The notes beneath the pieces were generated by a model that saw only the letters and a list, made by a program, of their open reading frames with translations, was not told where the DNA came from and ran no database searches. The position numbers and the translations under genes are program-made. From Flavivirga aquatica (GTDB lineage Bacteria; Bacteroidota; Bacteroidia; Flavobacteriales; Flavobacteriaceae): DNA of 64,000 nt. The DNA is taken from contig NZ_MDJD01000054.1 of NCBI RefSeq assembly GCF_001747085.1, forward strand, positions 1 through 64,000, in the 5' to 3' direction. Shown piece after piece: positions 1 to 8,986 of this stretch (position 1 is its first letter; every line of letters starts with the position of its first letter).

Positions 1-138
1 AGGTTATAAAACTGCTAAAAGAAGATTTAAAATGGAACTCAGAAATTTAGCTATTGCTATGATTGTTGTAGATTGTGATGGAAACTTAAACCATTTTGAG
101 ACTTAAAAAATGGTCGGAATTTCTTCCGACCATGACTG
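1..138 (+). mobile_element. Right end of an IS4-family insertion sequence (copy 1, cut by window start)
   Basis: Bases 1-138 are identical to 31090-31227, the right end of the complete IS further along. The segment ends in the terminal repeat CAGTCATGGTCGGAAGA (read on the minus strand). The last bases form a hairpin with arms GGTCGGAA and TTCCGACC. The element's left part lies outside the window. Its right flank (139-162) is a terminator-like hairpin with a T run, very like the flank of copy 2. Confidence 0.93.
2..106 (+). CDS. IS4-family transposase, C-terminal fragment (5' end outside window)
   Basis: The reading frame is open from base 2 to the TAA at 104-106. It encodes the last residues of the same transposase that ends at 31195, identical in sequence over the shared part. 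Only the tail after the catalytic glutamate region is present, so nothing can be said about whether this copy is intact. It belongs to the element ending at 138. Confidence 0.85.
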   Translation, partial: GYKTAKRRFKMELRNLAIAMIVVDCDGNLNHFET

Positions 139-162
139 CGCTAATAGCGGCTTTTTTTATAT
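139..162. terminator. Terminator-like hairpin at the IS insertion point, 3' of the TPR gene
   Basis: CGCTAATAGCGGC followed by seven T. The complementary strand reads an A run then a GC arm, so before the IS landed this was probably a bidirectional terminator with arms GCCGC/GCGGC around TAATA. It serves the minus-strand TPR gene ending at 182 and whatever lies left of the IS. Confidence 0.6.
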
Positions 163-181
163 CAAAATCGAAATCAAACCA

Positions 182-1429
182 TTATTGTTCTCCTTCAATC
201 TCTGCAACTTTAGCTTTCATTTCTTTATGCTTATCTGTCTCTCCTAGAATACTATAAATACTCATAAGTGTTTTTGCTGCATTAATACTTTTAGAATCAA
301 TTTCTAATGCTTTAGTTAAATATGGTATCGCATCTCTATAAAGGGCTTGTCTTTTTTCTCTTAACTCATCATAACGTTTGTTATCTGCTCTAGAACTTCC
401 TAAATTATTCATTTCTTCAATAATTGGTTTTTCTTCTCCTAAAACTAATACAGATAAATTTATGTATGCATTAGTATAATTAGGATCTAACTCTATCGCT
501 CTGTTATAATATTTTTTAGCCAATACAACATCAGATTCTGACGATATTACTCCTAAATTATATTGTAATTCAGCATTGTTAGGCTCTAATTTAGTTGCTT
601 CTTCCATCAATTCCCCAAATCTCTTTTTATTATCCATTTTTAAATGAATATTCGCTTCAGATATTATCAGGTTCACATCATTAGGGTTTTCAGCTCTAGC
701 ATCTTTCATTGCAGCAATAGCTTTTTCATTATTTCCATTACCAATATGAATAAGTGCTATATTTTTTACAATCTCTGGTTTTTTCGATTCTGTTAAACGT
801 TCTCCTGGGTTAATATGAGTACCTGCTTTAACATATAAATTGCGCGTTGCTTTATCTAAAATCACTTCTTTATTAGTTGCCTTTTCTGTAGCAAAATATT
901 GTCTTTCAATACCTGTATATCCTATATTTTTAAGTTTATTATATAATTTTAAAGCACGATCATACTTTTTAACATTAACAGCTGTAGCTGCAGCGTAATA
1001 CAAAAATATAGTATCAGTTTTTCTTAAATTATAAGCGCGTTCAAAGTGAAAAGAAGATGCATTATAATTCTTATTTTCATAAGTTTTATTTCCTTTAGAA
1101 ACATAGTTATTAAACATAACTAATCTCAATTTATTTGCATCTGCTTTATAAGACCCTTCTATCTTATTTATAAGCTTAATAGATTCTCCAATTTCATTAA
1201 ACTTCCCTTTTCCATTTGCATACAAAGCCTCTGCTTTTAAATAGTAATATTTAGATTTAGTTTTTTCATCTAAACTTTCCAACATCTGGTCTACTAACTT
1301 AATCCCCTCTTTAGCCGCGCCATAGTTAGAGTTTTTTAACGCTTTTTCAACTGCTTTTAATTCTTTTTTTTGTGCAAATGAAAACGCACTCATTGATAGT
1401 GCTAAAGCTATAATTATTTGTTTTTTCAT
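182..1429 (-). CDS. Secreted or periplasmic tetratricopeptide (TPR) repeat protein
   Basis: 415 residues with a Sec signal peptide (start MKKQIIIALALSMSAFSFAQ, cleavage after FAQ). The mature part is almost wholly alpha-helical TPR repeats, seen as repeated A..Y...A..L.P pattern; clearest around residues 225-330, for example DVVLAKKYYNRAIELDPNY. TPR arrays are protein-interaction scaffolds and no catalytic motif is present. It starts 17 bases after the gyrA stop, so it is probably co-transcribed with gyrA. The exact partner is unknown. Confidence 0.88.
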   Translation of the reverse strand: MKKQIIIALALSMSAFSFAQKKELKAVEKALKNSNYGAAKEGIKLVDQMLESLDEKTKSKYYYLKAEALYANGKGKFNEIGESIKLINKIEGSYKADANKLRLVMFNNYVSKGNKTYENKNYNASSFHFERAYNLRKTDTIFLYYAAATAVNVKKYDRALKLYNKLKNIGYTGIERQYFATEKATNKEVILDKATRNLYVKAGTHINPGERLTESKKPEIVKNIALIHIGNGNNEKAIAAMKDARAENPNDVNLIISEANIHLKMDNKKRFGELMEEATKLEPNNAELQYNLGVISSESDVVLAKKYYNRAIELDPNYTNAYINLSVLVLGEEKPIIEEMNNLGSSRADNKRYDELREKRQALYRDAIPYLTKALEIDSKSINAAKTLMSIYSILGETDKHKEMKAKVAEIEGEQ

Positions 1430-1446
1430 TTTATTAATATTTTAGT

Positions 1447-4008
1447 TTAATTATCTGTATTATTTTCTTCTACATTATTATCAAGAGTTGTGCCATCGTC
1501 TATAGCATCAGTGTTTTCAATAGTTTCAGAATCATCCACTTCATCCTCATCATGCATAACTTTAGCAACAGCTGCAATAGAATCTTTCCCTTTTAAATTG
1601 ATCAATTTAACACCTTGAGTTGCTCTACCCATTACTCTTAAATCTGCTATGACCATTCTTATGGCAATACCTGATTTATTAATAATCATTAAATCATCAT
1701 TATCTGTTACGCTCTTTATAGCCACTAAATCACCAGTTTTTTCAGTAATAGATATGGTTTTCACACCTTTACCCCCTCTATTAGTAACTCTATAAACCGG
1801 CTCTCCATCTTCTGGGTCATCAATGTAAGTTCGTTTTCCATAACCATTTTCTGAAACCACAAGTACCGATTCTTCTTGAGGGTTATTAATCGTAACCATA
1901 CCTATTACTTCATCTTTATCATGCTGCAAAGTAATACCTCTAACACCAGAAGCTCCACGTCCCATAGGTCTTGTTTTAGCTTCTTCGAAACGTATTGCTT
2001 TACCAGATTTTAACGCCAACATAACTTGACTATTACCAGTAGTTAATTTAGCTTCTAACAATTCATCATTATCCTTAATTGTTATCGCATTAATACCATT
2101 AGTACGAGGACGAGAATATTGCTCTAAAGCTGTTTTCTTTACTTGACCATTTTTAGTAGCCATAATAACATAATGACTATTAATATACTCTTCATCTTTT
2201 AAATCTTGAGTACAAATGAAAGCCATAACCTTATCATCTTGCTCAATATTTATTAAGTTTTGAATTGCTCTACCTTTTGATGTTTTACTTCCCTCTGGTA
2301 TTTCATAAACACGCATCCAGAAACATTTCCCTTTCAAAGTAAAAAACAACATGTATTGATGGTTTGTTCCAACAAATAAATGTTCTAAGAAATCTTCATT
2401 ACGTGTTGTTGATGCTTTTTGACCAACTCCTCCTCTATTTTGTGTTTTGTACTCTGTAAGTGATGTACGTTTAATATATCCTGCATGAGAAATGGTAATA
2501 ACCACATTTTCATTAGGAATCATATCTTCAATACTTAAATCACCACCTGCATATTCAATAACAGAACGACGCTCATCACCATATTTATCTCTAACGACTT
2601 CCAACTCACCTTTAATAATATCCATACGACGCTCTTTGCTATCTAGGATACCTTTAAGATCTATAATCGTTTTCATAATCTCATCATATTCACCACGCAA
2701 TTTATCTTGCTCTAAACCTGTAAGTTGACGCAAACGCATCTCTACAATAGCTTTGGCTTGAATTTCTGAAAGCTCAAAACGCTTTATTAAATTCTCACGT
2801 GCTTGATCTGCATTTGAAGATGCTCTAATAATAGCAATCACTTCATCAATATTATCTGAAGCAATAATTAAACCTTCTAAGATATGTGCACGTTCTTCCG
2901 CTTTACGCAACTCATAAGTTGTTCGTCTTACAACAACTTCATGTCTATGCTCTACAAAATAATGAATAAGCTCTTTTAAGTTTAATAACTGTGGACGACC
3001 ATTTACTAATGCAATATTATTAACACTAAAAGACGATTGTAATGCAGTATATTTAAATAACTTATTTAGTACTATATTAGGAATAGCATCACGCTTTAAA
3101 ACATAAACTATGCGCATTCCATTTCTATCTGATTCATCACGAATAGTAGAAATGCCTTCTAATTTTTTATCATTTACCAAGTCTGCAGTCTTTTTAATCA
3201 TGTCTGCTTTATTAACTTGATAAGGTATTTCTTCAACTATAATACACTCACGTCCATTAACCTCTTCGATATTTGCCTTGGCGCGCATAACAATTCTACC
3301 GCGACCAGTATGAAAAGCTTCTTTAACACCATCATACCCATAAATAGTACCTCCAGTTGGAAAATCTGGAGCTTTTATATGTTTGATTAATTCATCAATT
3401 TCAATATCATTATTCTCAATGTAAGCTATAGTACCATCTACAACTTCCGTTAAGTTATGCGGTGGCATATTTGTAGCCATACCTACTGCAATACCAGAAG
3501 CTCCATTTACTAAAAGCCCAGGAATACGAGTTGGTAATACTGTTGGCTCTTTTAATGTATCATCAAAATTTAATTTGTGGTCTACAGTTTCTTTTTCAAT
3601 ATCTGCTAACATATCCTCAGATATTTTACGCATACGTGCTTCTGTATAACGCATTGCTGCAGGACTATCACCATCTATCGAACCAAAGTTCCCTTGCCCG
3701 TCAACAAGCATATAACGTAAACTCCACTCTTGAGCCATACGTACCATAGCATCATAAACAGACGTATCTCCATGTGGGTGATACTTACCTAAAACTTCTC
3801 CAACTATTCTTGCAGATTTTTTATGCGCCGAATTTGCTCTAACACCCAGTTCATGCATACCAAAAAGCACACGTCTATGAACTGGCTTTAAACCATCTCT
3901 TACATCTGGTAAAGCACGTGACACAATGACCGACATTGAATAATCAATGTATGCTGACTTCATTTCATCCTCAATATTAATAGGGATCAATTTTTCTCCT
4001 TCTGCCAT
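1447..4008 (-). CDS. gyrA: DNA gyrase subunit A
   Basis: 853 residues, the usual GyrA length. The catalytic subunit of type II topoisomerase cuts and rejoins DNA and, with GyrB, introduces negative supercoils. The active-site tyrosine is Tyr121 in [10 protein letters not shown]. The quinolone-resistance region reads [17 protein letters not shown] (Thr82, Ser83, Asp86). The C-terminal beta-pinwheel carries a GyrA-box-like QNRGGVG around residue 530. The last 40 residues are strongly acidic, as in many GyrA tails. It is divergent from clpC and leads the TPR gene downstream. gyrB is not in the window. Confidence 0.98.
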   Translation of the reverse strand: MAEGEKLIPINIEDEMKSAYIDYSMSVIVSRALPDVRDGLKPVHRRVLFGMHELGVRANSAHKKSARIVGEVLGKYHPHGDTSVYDAMVRMAQEWSLRYMLVDGQGNFGSIDGDSPAAMRYTEARMRKISEDMLADIEKETVDHKLNFDDTLKEPTVLPTRIPGLLVNGASGIAVGMATNMPPHNLTEVVDGTIAYIENNDIEIDELIKHIKAPDFPTGGTIYGYDGVKEAFHTGRGRIVMRAKANIEEVNGRECIIVEEIPYQVNKADMIKKTADLVNDKKLEGISTIRDESDRNGMRIVYVLKRDAIPNIVLNKLFKYTALQSSFSVNNIALVNGRPQLLNLKELIHYFVEHRHEVVVRRTTYELRKAEERAHILEGLIIASDNIDEVIAIIRASSNADQARENLIKRFELSEIQAKAIVEMRLRQLTGLEQDKLRGEYDEIMKTIIDLKGILDSKERRMDIIKGELEVVRDKYGDERRSVIEYAGGDLSIEDMIPNENVVITISHAGYIKRTSLTEYKTQNRGGVGQKASTTRNEDFLEHLFVGTNHQYMLFFTLKGKCFWMRVYEIPEGSKTSKGRAIQNLINIEQDDKVMAFICTQDLKDEEYINSHYVIMATKNGQVKKTALEQYSRPRTNGINAITIKDNDELLEAKLTTGNSQVMLALKSGKAIRFEEAKTRPMGRGASGVRGITLQHDKDEVIGMVTINNPQEESVLVVSENGYGKRTYIDDPEDGEPVYRVTNRGGKGVKTISITEKTGDLVAIKSVTDNDDLMIINKSGIAIRMVIADLRVMGRATQGVKLINLKGKDSIAAVAKVMHDEDEVDDSETIENTDAIDDGTTLDNNVEENNTDN

Positions 4009-4270
4009 ATATAATTTAATTAATTTTTATGTTTTTTTCAAAACACGCTAATATAACTATTTCATTAGTCACAACAAGCCCTTTACATGTGTTTTTCATG
4101 TTTTTTATTAACAATTTCATTTCTGTTTTTAGTTGATAAGTATAATTCAAAAAGTTTTGATTTTATAAAGTTTTTTTCGTCAATTAGCAATTTACTTATA
4201 ATTTAAGGTATAGTTTTTGCCTTAAGTAAAATGTTTTAATTATTTTTAATGCAGATAAGGATACTATATT

Positions 4271-6820
4271 ATGGATGATAATTTTTCCCCAAGAGTAAAA
4301 GATGTTATTGCATATAGCAAAGAAGAGGCATTACGTTTAGGTCATGATTTCATTGGAACTGAACATTTAATGCTTGGACTTTTGCGTGATGGTAACGGAA
4401 AAGCGATTAATATACTAAACGCTTTAGATATTGATTTAAATCATTTAAGACGTAAAGTTGAGATATTAAGTCCCGCAAACCCCAATATTTCTGTAGCTTC
4501 AAATCAAAAAAAGAATCTACACCTTACTAGGCAAGCAGAACGCGCTTTAAAAACAACTTTTTTAGAAGCAAAACTATTTCAAAGTACATCAATTAATACA
4601 GCACATTTATTGCTTTGTATTTTAAGAAATGAAAACGACCCTACTACTAAGCTTTTAAACAAGCTTAAGGTTGACTATGATAACGTTAAAGAACAATTTA
4701 AATTTATGATAACTAACGATAATAATTATATAGAGCCTAAATCTCAATCTTTTCAAGACGATGATTCTACCCCCGAAGACGAGTCATCGAAAGACAATAT
4801 TTTTAACGCTCCAACTGGAAAGACTAACAAAAAGTCTAAAACACCCGTTTTAGATAATTTTGGACGTGATTTAACAGCATTAGCAGACGAAGGGAAACTT
4901 GATCCTGTTGTTGGACGCGAAAAGGAAATAGAACGTGTCTCTCAAATTCTAAGCAGAAGAAAGAAAAATAATCCGCTTTTAATTGGAGAACCAGGTGTTG
5001 GTAAATCCGCTATTGCAGAAGGCTTAGCTCTTAGAATTATTAAACGAAAAGTGTCAAGAACTCTTTTTAACAAACGTGTTGTCACTTTAGATCTTGCTAG
5101 CTTAGTAGCTGGAACAAAATATCGTGGACAGTTTGAAGAACGTATGAAAGCAGTTATGAATGAACTAGAAAAGAATGATGACGTTATTCTTTTTATAGAT
5201 GAAATACATACTATCGTTGGAGCTGGTGGAGCTACTGGAAGTTTAGATGCTTCTAATATGTTTAAGCCTGCTTTAGCACGTGGCGAAATTCAATGTATAG
5301 GCGCTACTACTTTAGATGAATACAGACAGTATATAGAAAAAGACGGTGCTTTAGAGCGTCGTTTTCAAAAAGTTATTGTCGAACCAACGACTGTCGAAGA
5401 AACTATTGAAATCCTTAATAATATAAAAAGTAAATACGAAGAACATCATAATGTTGATTATACTCAAGAAGCTATAGAGGCCTGTGTAAAATTAACAAAC
5501 AGATACATGACCGAACGCTTTTTACCAGACAAAGCTATTGACGCTTTAGATGAAGCTGGTTCTCGTGTACATATCACAAATATTGAAGTTCCAAAACAAA
5601 TCTTAGAGCTTGAAAAACAACTTGAAGCTATTAAAGAAACTAAGAATGTTGTTGTAAGAAAACAAAAATACGAAGAAGCCGCTAAACTTAGAGATGACGA
5701 AAAACGTATTGAAAAAGAATTAACAATAGCTCAAGAAAAATGGGAAGAAGACACTAAACAACATCGTGAAGTTGTAACTGAAGACAATGTTGCAGATGTG
5801 GTTTCTATGATGACTGGCGTTCCTGTAAATAGGATTGCTCAAACAGAAATTAATAAACTTGCCGAATTACCAAACCTAATAAAAGGCAAAGTTATTGGTC
5901 AAAATGAAGCAGTTAGCAAGGTCGTTAAAGCTATTCAGAGAAATCGTGCTGGTCTTAAAGATCCAAATAAACCCATTGGTTCATTTATCTTTTTAGGTCA
6001 AACAGGCGTTGGTAAAACACAGTTAGCCAAAGTGTTATCTAAAGAATTATTTGACAGCGAAGAATCACTTGTTAGAATAGATATGAGTGAATACATGGAG
6101 AAATTTGCTATTTCTAGATTAATTGGTGCTCCTCCAGGCTACGTAGGTTATGAAGAAGGTGGACAATTAACCGAAAAAGTAAGACGTAAACCCTACGCTG
6201 TTATCCTATTGGATGAAATTGAGAAAGCTCATCCAGATGTATTTAATATGCTATTACAAGTACTTGATGACGGTTATTTAACAGATAGTTTAGGTAGAAA
6301 AATTGACTTTAGAAACACCATAATTATTATGACGTCTAATATTGGTGCTAGAAAACTTAAAGATTTTGGTACAGGTATTGGTTTCGGTACATCATCTCAA
6401 AAGGCACAAGAAGATGCCAATGCAAGAAGTGTTATCGAAAATGCTCTTAAAAAATCTTTCGCTCCAGAATTCTTAAATAGAATTGATGATGTTGTTGTCT
6501 TTAATGCTTTAGAAAAAGTAGACATTAACAAAATTATTGATATTGAGTTAGAGAAACTTTTAGCAAGAATTCAAGGCTTAGGTTACAATTTAACATTAAC
6601 AGATAGTGCAAAAGATTATATTGCGGATAAAGGTTTTGACAAACAATATGGAGCACGACCTTTAAAAAGAGCTATTCAAAAATATATAGAAGATGCTTTA
6701 GCTGAAAAAATTGTAGCATCACATCTTCAAGATGGAGATAACATAAAAATTGACTTAGACACTAAATCTGAAGAGCTAAGTATTACTATTGAAAAATCTG
6801 AAAAGCCTACAGAATCTTGA
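4271..6820 (+). CDS. clpC: ClpC-type AAA+ chaperone, ATP-binding subunit of Clp protease
   Basis: 849 residues. Hexameric unfoldase that feeds proteins to ClpP. Domains in order: two N-terminal Clp repeats (about 5-145), first AAA+ module with Walker A GEPGVGKS (239-246) and Walker B ILFIDE (306-311), a short middle region with a UVR motif (about 461-485, RKQKYEEAAKLRDDEKRIEK) that marks ClpC rather than ClpA or ClpB, second AAA+ module with Walker A GQTGVGKT (576-583), and the ClpP-docking tripeptide IGF (703-705). The start ATG at 4271 keeps the N-domain complete. The 262-bp divergent gap with gyrA should hold both promoters. A terminator follows at 6847-6882. Confidence 0.96.
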   Translation: MDDNFSPRVKDVIAYSKEEALRLGHDFIGTEHLMLGLLRDGNGKAINILNALDIDLNHLRRKVEILSPANPNISVASNQKKNLHLTRQAERALKTTFLEAKLFQSTSINTAHLLLCILRNENDPTTKLLNKLKVDYDNVKEQFKFMITNDNNYIEPKSQSFQDDDSTPEDESSKDNIFNAPTGKTNKKSKTPVLDNFGRDLTALADEGKLDPVVGREKEIERVSQILSRRKKNNPLLIGEPGVGKSAIAEGLALRIIKRKVSRTLFNKRVVTLDLASLVAGTKYRGQFEERMKAVMNELEKNDDVILFIDEIHTIVGAGGATGSLDASNMFKPALARGEIQCIGATTLDEYRQYIEKDGALERRFQKVIVEPTTVEETIEILNNIKSKYEEHHNVDYTQEAIEACVKLTNRYMTERFLPDKAIDALDEAGSRVHITNIEVPKQILELEKQLEAIKETKNVVVRKQKYEEAAKLRDDEKRIEKELTIAQEKWEEDTKQHREVVTEDNVADVVSMMTGVPVNRIAQTEINKLAELPNLIKGKVIGQNEAVSKVVKAIQRNRAGLKDPNKPIGSFIFLGQTGVGKTQLAKVLSKELFDSEESLVRIDMSEYMEKFAISRLIGAPPGYVGYEEGGQLTEKVRRKPYAVILLDEIEKAHPDVFNMLLQVLDDGYLTDSLGRKIDFRNTIIIMTSNIGARKLKDFGTGIGFGTSSQKAQEDANARSVIENALKKSFAPEFLNRIDDVVVFNALEKVDINKIIDIELEKLLARIQGLGYNLTLTDSAKDYIADKGFDKQYGARPLKRAIQKYIEDALAEKIVASHLQDGDNIKIDLDTKSEELSITIEKSEKPTES

Positions 6821-6846
6821 TATTAACTTAATATATTAAAAACTTA

Positions 6847-6882
6847 AATCCTATAATCTTAAAAAATTATAGGATTTTTTTT
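6847..6882 (+). terminator. Intrinsic terminator of clpC
   Basis: Perfect 11-bp arms AATCCTATAAT and ATTATAGGATT, loop of 8 bases, followed by a run of T. It lies 26 bases after the clpC stop codon. Confidence 0.85.
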
Positions 6883-6936
6883 CAATAAACTGTAACACTT
6901 AAAAAAGCGTCAATCTATATAATATAACAATTTGTA

Positions 6937-7237
6937 TTATTTCATTGTCCATAATTAGCTACAGTACCTGCACTAGCAAAAAAAAGAGTGATTGGTAATT
7001 GTACTTTTATTAATAATTACACCATTATTTAGTATAAAATGGATCGACTTGCTAAAGTACCATAAGTTGGTCAATGTTCCATTAATAGTCACAACAAGAA
7101 TAATTATTTCTGCTCCCACACTAATAATTACTTCATCTTGAGTAATAATAGTTGTCCTTAGATAATTATTAGGGCTCCAATTCTATTGATCTGTCCAATC
7201 TCCAGTTCCAGTATACGTGTATAAGTAGTTTTTACAT
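6937..7237 (-). pseudogene. Decayed fragment of a T9SS-type surface/secreted protein
   Basis: Translating the minus strand in one frame gives YTGTGDWTDQ*NWSP, then TTIITQDEVIISVGAEIII, then TINGTLTN, with internal stops. The GDWTD..NWSP / DEVII..GA / TINGTLTN pattern is a recurrent repeat in large flavobacterial surface proteins, so this reads as a relic of one. There is no start codon, no signal peptide and no intact C-terminal domain. Three or more in-frame stops show it cannot be expressed as a protein. Alternative: chance similarity, but several motif blocks stay in one frame. Confidence 0.55.
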
Positions 7238-7642
7238 TTTCAAAAAAATAACAAAAGTAAATAGCCTAAATATGATGACCCTCATAATATATATTTGAGG
7301 AAAATCACAATTATTTTCACACTCTAAATACTTTATTATTAGCTTATCATGTATAGCAATAAACAGCTTCCTTTATCTTACCAAAATTCCACACAATCTA
7401 TAAACAATACTATTTTTAAATATGAGACAGAAAAAATTTCAATGCTTCTTTTATTTAAGATTTTATATTCTAAAATAAAACTAAGCAAATTACGCTCTTT
7501 CTTCATATAAATAATAGGTTTACACAGCTACCTAGCGACCACAACAAAGCCTCTCCTATTAATGCTCATTTTTTAGGATTTTAACGTTTTAACATTTCAT
7601 TAACATAAATTTAAACAACACAAAAAGAAAAACTCGCGTATA

Positions 7643-7650
7643 TAAATTTG
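7643..7650 (+). promoter_or_regulatory. -7 box (TAnnTTTG) of the astacin gene
   Basis: TAAATTTG matches the Bacteroidota -7 consensus and lies 38 bases before the ATG at 7689. I see no clear TTG -33 box at the right distance, so the assignment is moderate. Confidence 0.45.
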
Positions 7651-7688
7651 TAAGAATAAAATTTAATTAGTCCAAAAAACCCAAATCA

Positions 7689-8723
7689 ATGAAAACAACA
7701 ATCATTTTAAAAAAATTAAAGATTAGCCTATTAACTTCTGTCGTACTTTTTGCTTCTTGTGAAGACAATGAAAGCGCAGAACTAGTTAATGAAACACCTA
7801 CCCAAGATCAAGAATTTATTGAAAAATATTTTCTTGGAGAAGCTGTTCAAGTAAAAGAAGAAGAAGACGGAACTTACTCTCTTCAAGGCACAGATATTAG
7901 ATTATTTGAAGATCAACTTACAGATAATAATGATGCTTTTAATGAAAATGAAGCACCAAACCCTGGACTTACTAATAAGAGTAAATTAGGATTAGCTGGA
8001 GGAATTCGTAAATGGACAAACAATACCATAGTATATACTATTCAAGGATTAAGTCAATCTGTTAGAAGCGAACTTCAAAAATCTATGTTAGAGTGGGAAA
8101 GCAAAACAAATATTCGTTTTAAAGAACGTACTAACGAATCTACTTATGTTACTATAAGCAGTAATGGAGATTCTTGTAACTGTGGTGTAGCTACTTTAGG
8201 TTCTTACGGATCTAGAGGGTATATTAGGTTAGGAACAGGAACTACTGCTGTAGTAATTATTCATGAAATAGGACACACATTAGGATATATTCATGAACAA
8301 AACCGTTCAGATAGAGATAACCATATCATCGTTCATTACGACAATATTGTAGAAAATGCAAAAGATCAATTCTTTAAAAGTAATTCTGCAACTCTTGTAA
8401 CTAGAGATTTTGATGTCAATTCGACTATGATGTACGGTAGTTACACTTTTAGTAAAAACGGAAAACCAACAATTACAGACCTTAATGGTAATGTATTTCC
8501 AAGAAGAAAAGCACAAATATCTGCTTTAGATATTGAAGGTACAAATAGTATTTATCCATCTAATACTCCTAACCCTAACCCATCAAATGATCCATGTGAT
8601 GGTGTTGATGAATGGAGTAGAAACAAAAGATATTTTGTTGGTGACAAAGTAACTTATAGAGGTTACCTATATGAGCGTGACTTTACTGTATGGAATGTAA
8701 TAACAAAATGTGGTAATAATTAA
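7689..8723 (+). CDS. Astacin-type (M12A) zinc metalloprotease lipoprotein with C-terminal carbohydrate-binding module
   Basis: 344 residues. Lipoprotein signal peptide with lipobox FASC (Cys24). The catalytic domain has the astacin zinc signature HEIGHTLGYIHEQNRSDR (192-209) and the Met-turn STMMYG (245-250) with the following tyrosine. After a Pro/Asn linker (290-302) comes a small domain, W..N..Y..GD.V.Y.GYLYE (309-340), resembling chitin-binding modules of CBM families 5/12. It resembles flavastacin-like enzymes. Likely exported to the envelope or outer surface, where it cleaves protein in polysaccharide- or chitin-associated material (inference). A strong terminator follows. Confidence 0.9.
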   Translation: MKTTIILKKLKISLLTSVVLFASCEDNESAELVNETPTQDQEFIEKYFLGEAVQVKEEEDGTYSLQGTDIRLFEDQLTDNNDAFNENEAPNPGLTNKSKLGLAGGIRKWTNNTIVYTIQGLSQSVRSELQKSMLEWESKTNIRFKERTNESTYVTISSNGDSCNCGVATLGSYGSRGYIRLGTGTTAVVIIHEIGHTLGYIHEQNRSDRDNHIIVHYDNIVENAKDQFFKSNSATLVTRDFDVNSTMMYGSYTFSKNGKPTITDLNGNVFPRRKAQISALDIEGTNSIYPSNTPNPNPSNDPCDGVDEWSRNKRYFVGDKVTYRGYLYERDFTVWNVITKCGNN

Positions 8724-8799
8724 TATATTAGCATAGCAACCAACCTACAAATAACAAATAAAACAGATTAATTAAAACATATCTCTTATACATAAAAAA

Positions 8800-8837
8800 G
8801 GTAGTAATCTTAATAAGATTACTACCTTTTTATTTTT
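8800..8837 (+). terminator. Intrinsic terminator of the astacin gene
   Basis: Arms GGTAGTAATCTT and AAGATTACTACC around a 3-base loop, preceded by A and followed by a T run. The A run on the other side allows it to work for the opposite strand too. Confidence 0.85.
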
Positions 8838-8861
8838 AACCGAAAATGAGTCAAAATTTGT
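8827..8861. repeat. Copy of a 35-bp dispersed intergenic repeat
   Basis: Matches 41450-41484 at about 31 of 35 positions; both copies share CGAAAAT and AAAATTTGT in the same spacing. The arms that surround the second copy are absent here. The 3' continuation (to 8980) can fold, see findings. Confidence 0.55.
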
Positions 8862-8986
8862 ACATATTAAGCACTTTTTGAAAGACATAGTATTGCTACG
8901 TTTAAAAAAAGCAACAAAATAAGAGCGAATTTCAGGTATTTTTCAGGAAATAGAAAAGATCAAGATGATTTCTATAATTGTACTAT

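Larger units (their letters stand above)
6883..7688. other. Long intergenic stretch between clpC and the astacin gene
   Basis: About 800 bases without an intact gene. The left part (6937-7237) is a decayed minus-strand coding remnant, described separately. The rest is AT-rich with no convincing frame. A -7 box for the astacin gene lies at 7643-7650. Confidence 0.6.

Noticed and set aside
3730-3790. Quinolone-resistance change in GyrA (Thr at position 82)
   Set aside because: I recall that threonine is the wild-type residue at this position in flavobacteria such as F. psychrophilum, so it is not evidence of acquired resistance.
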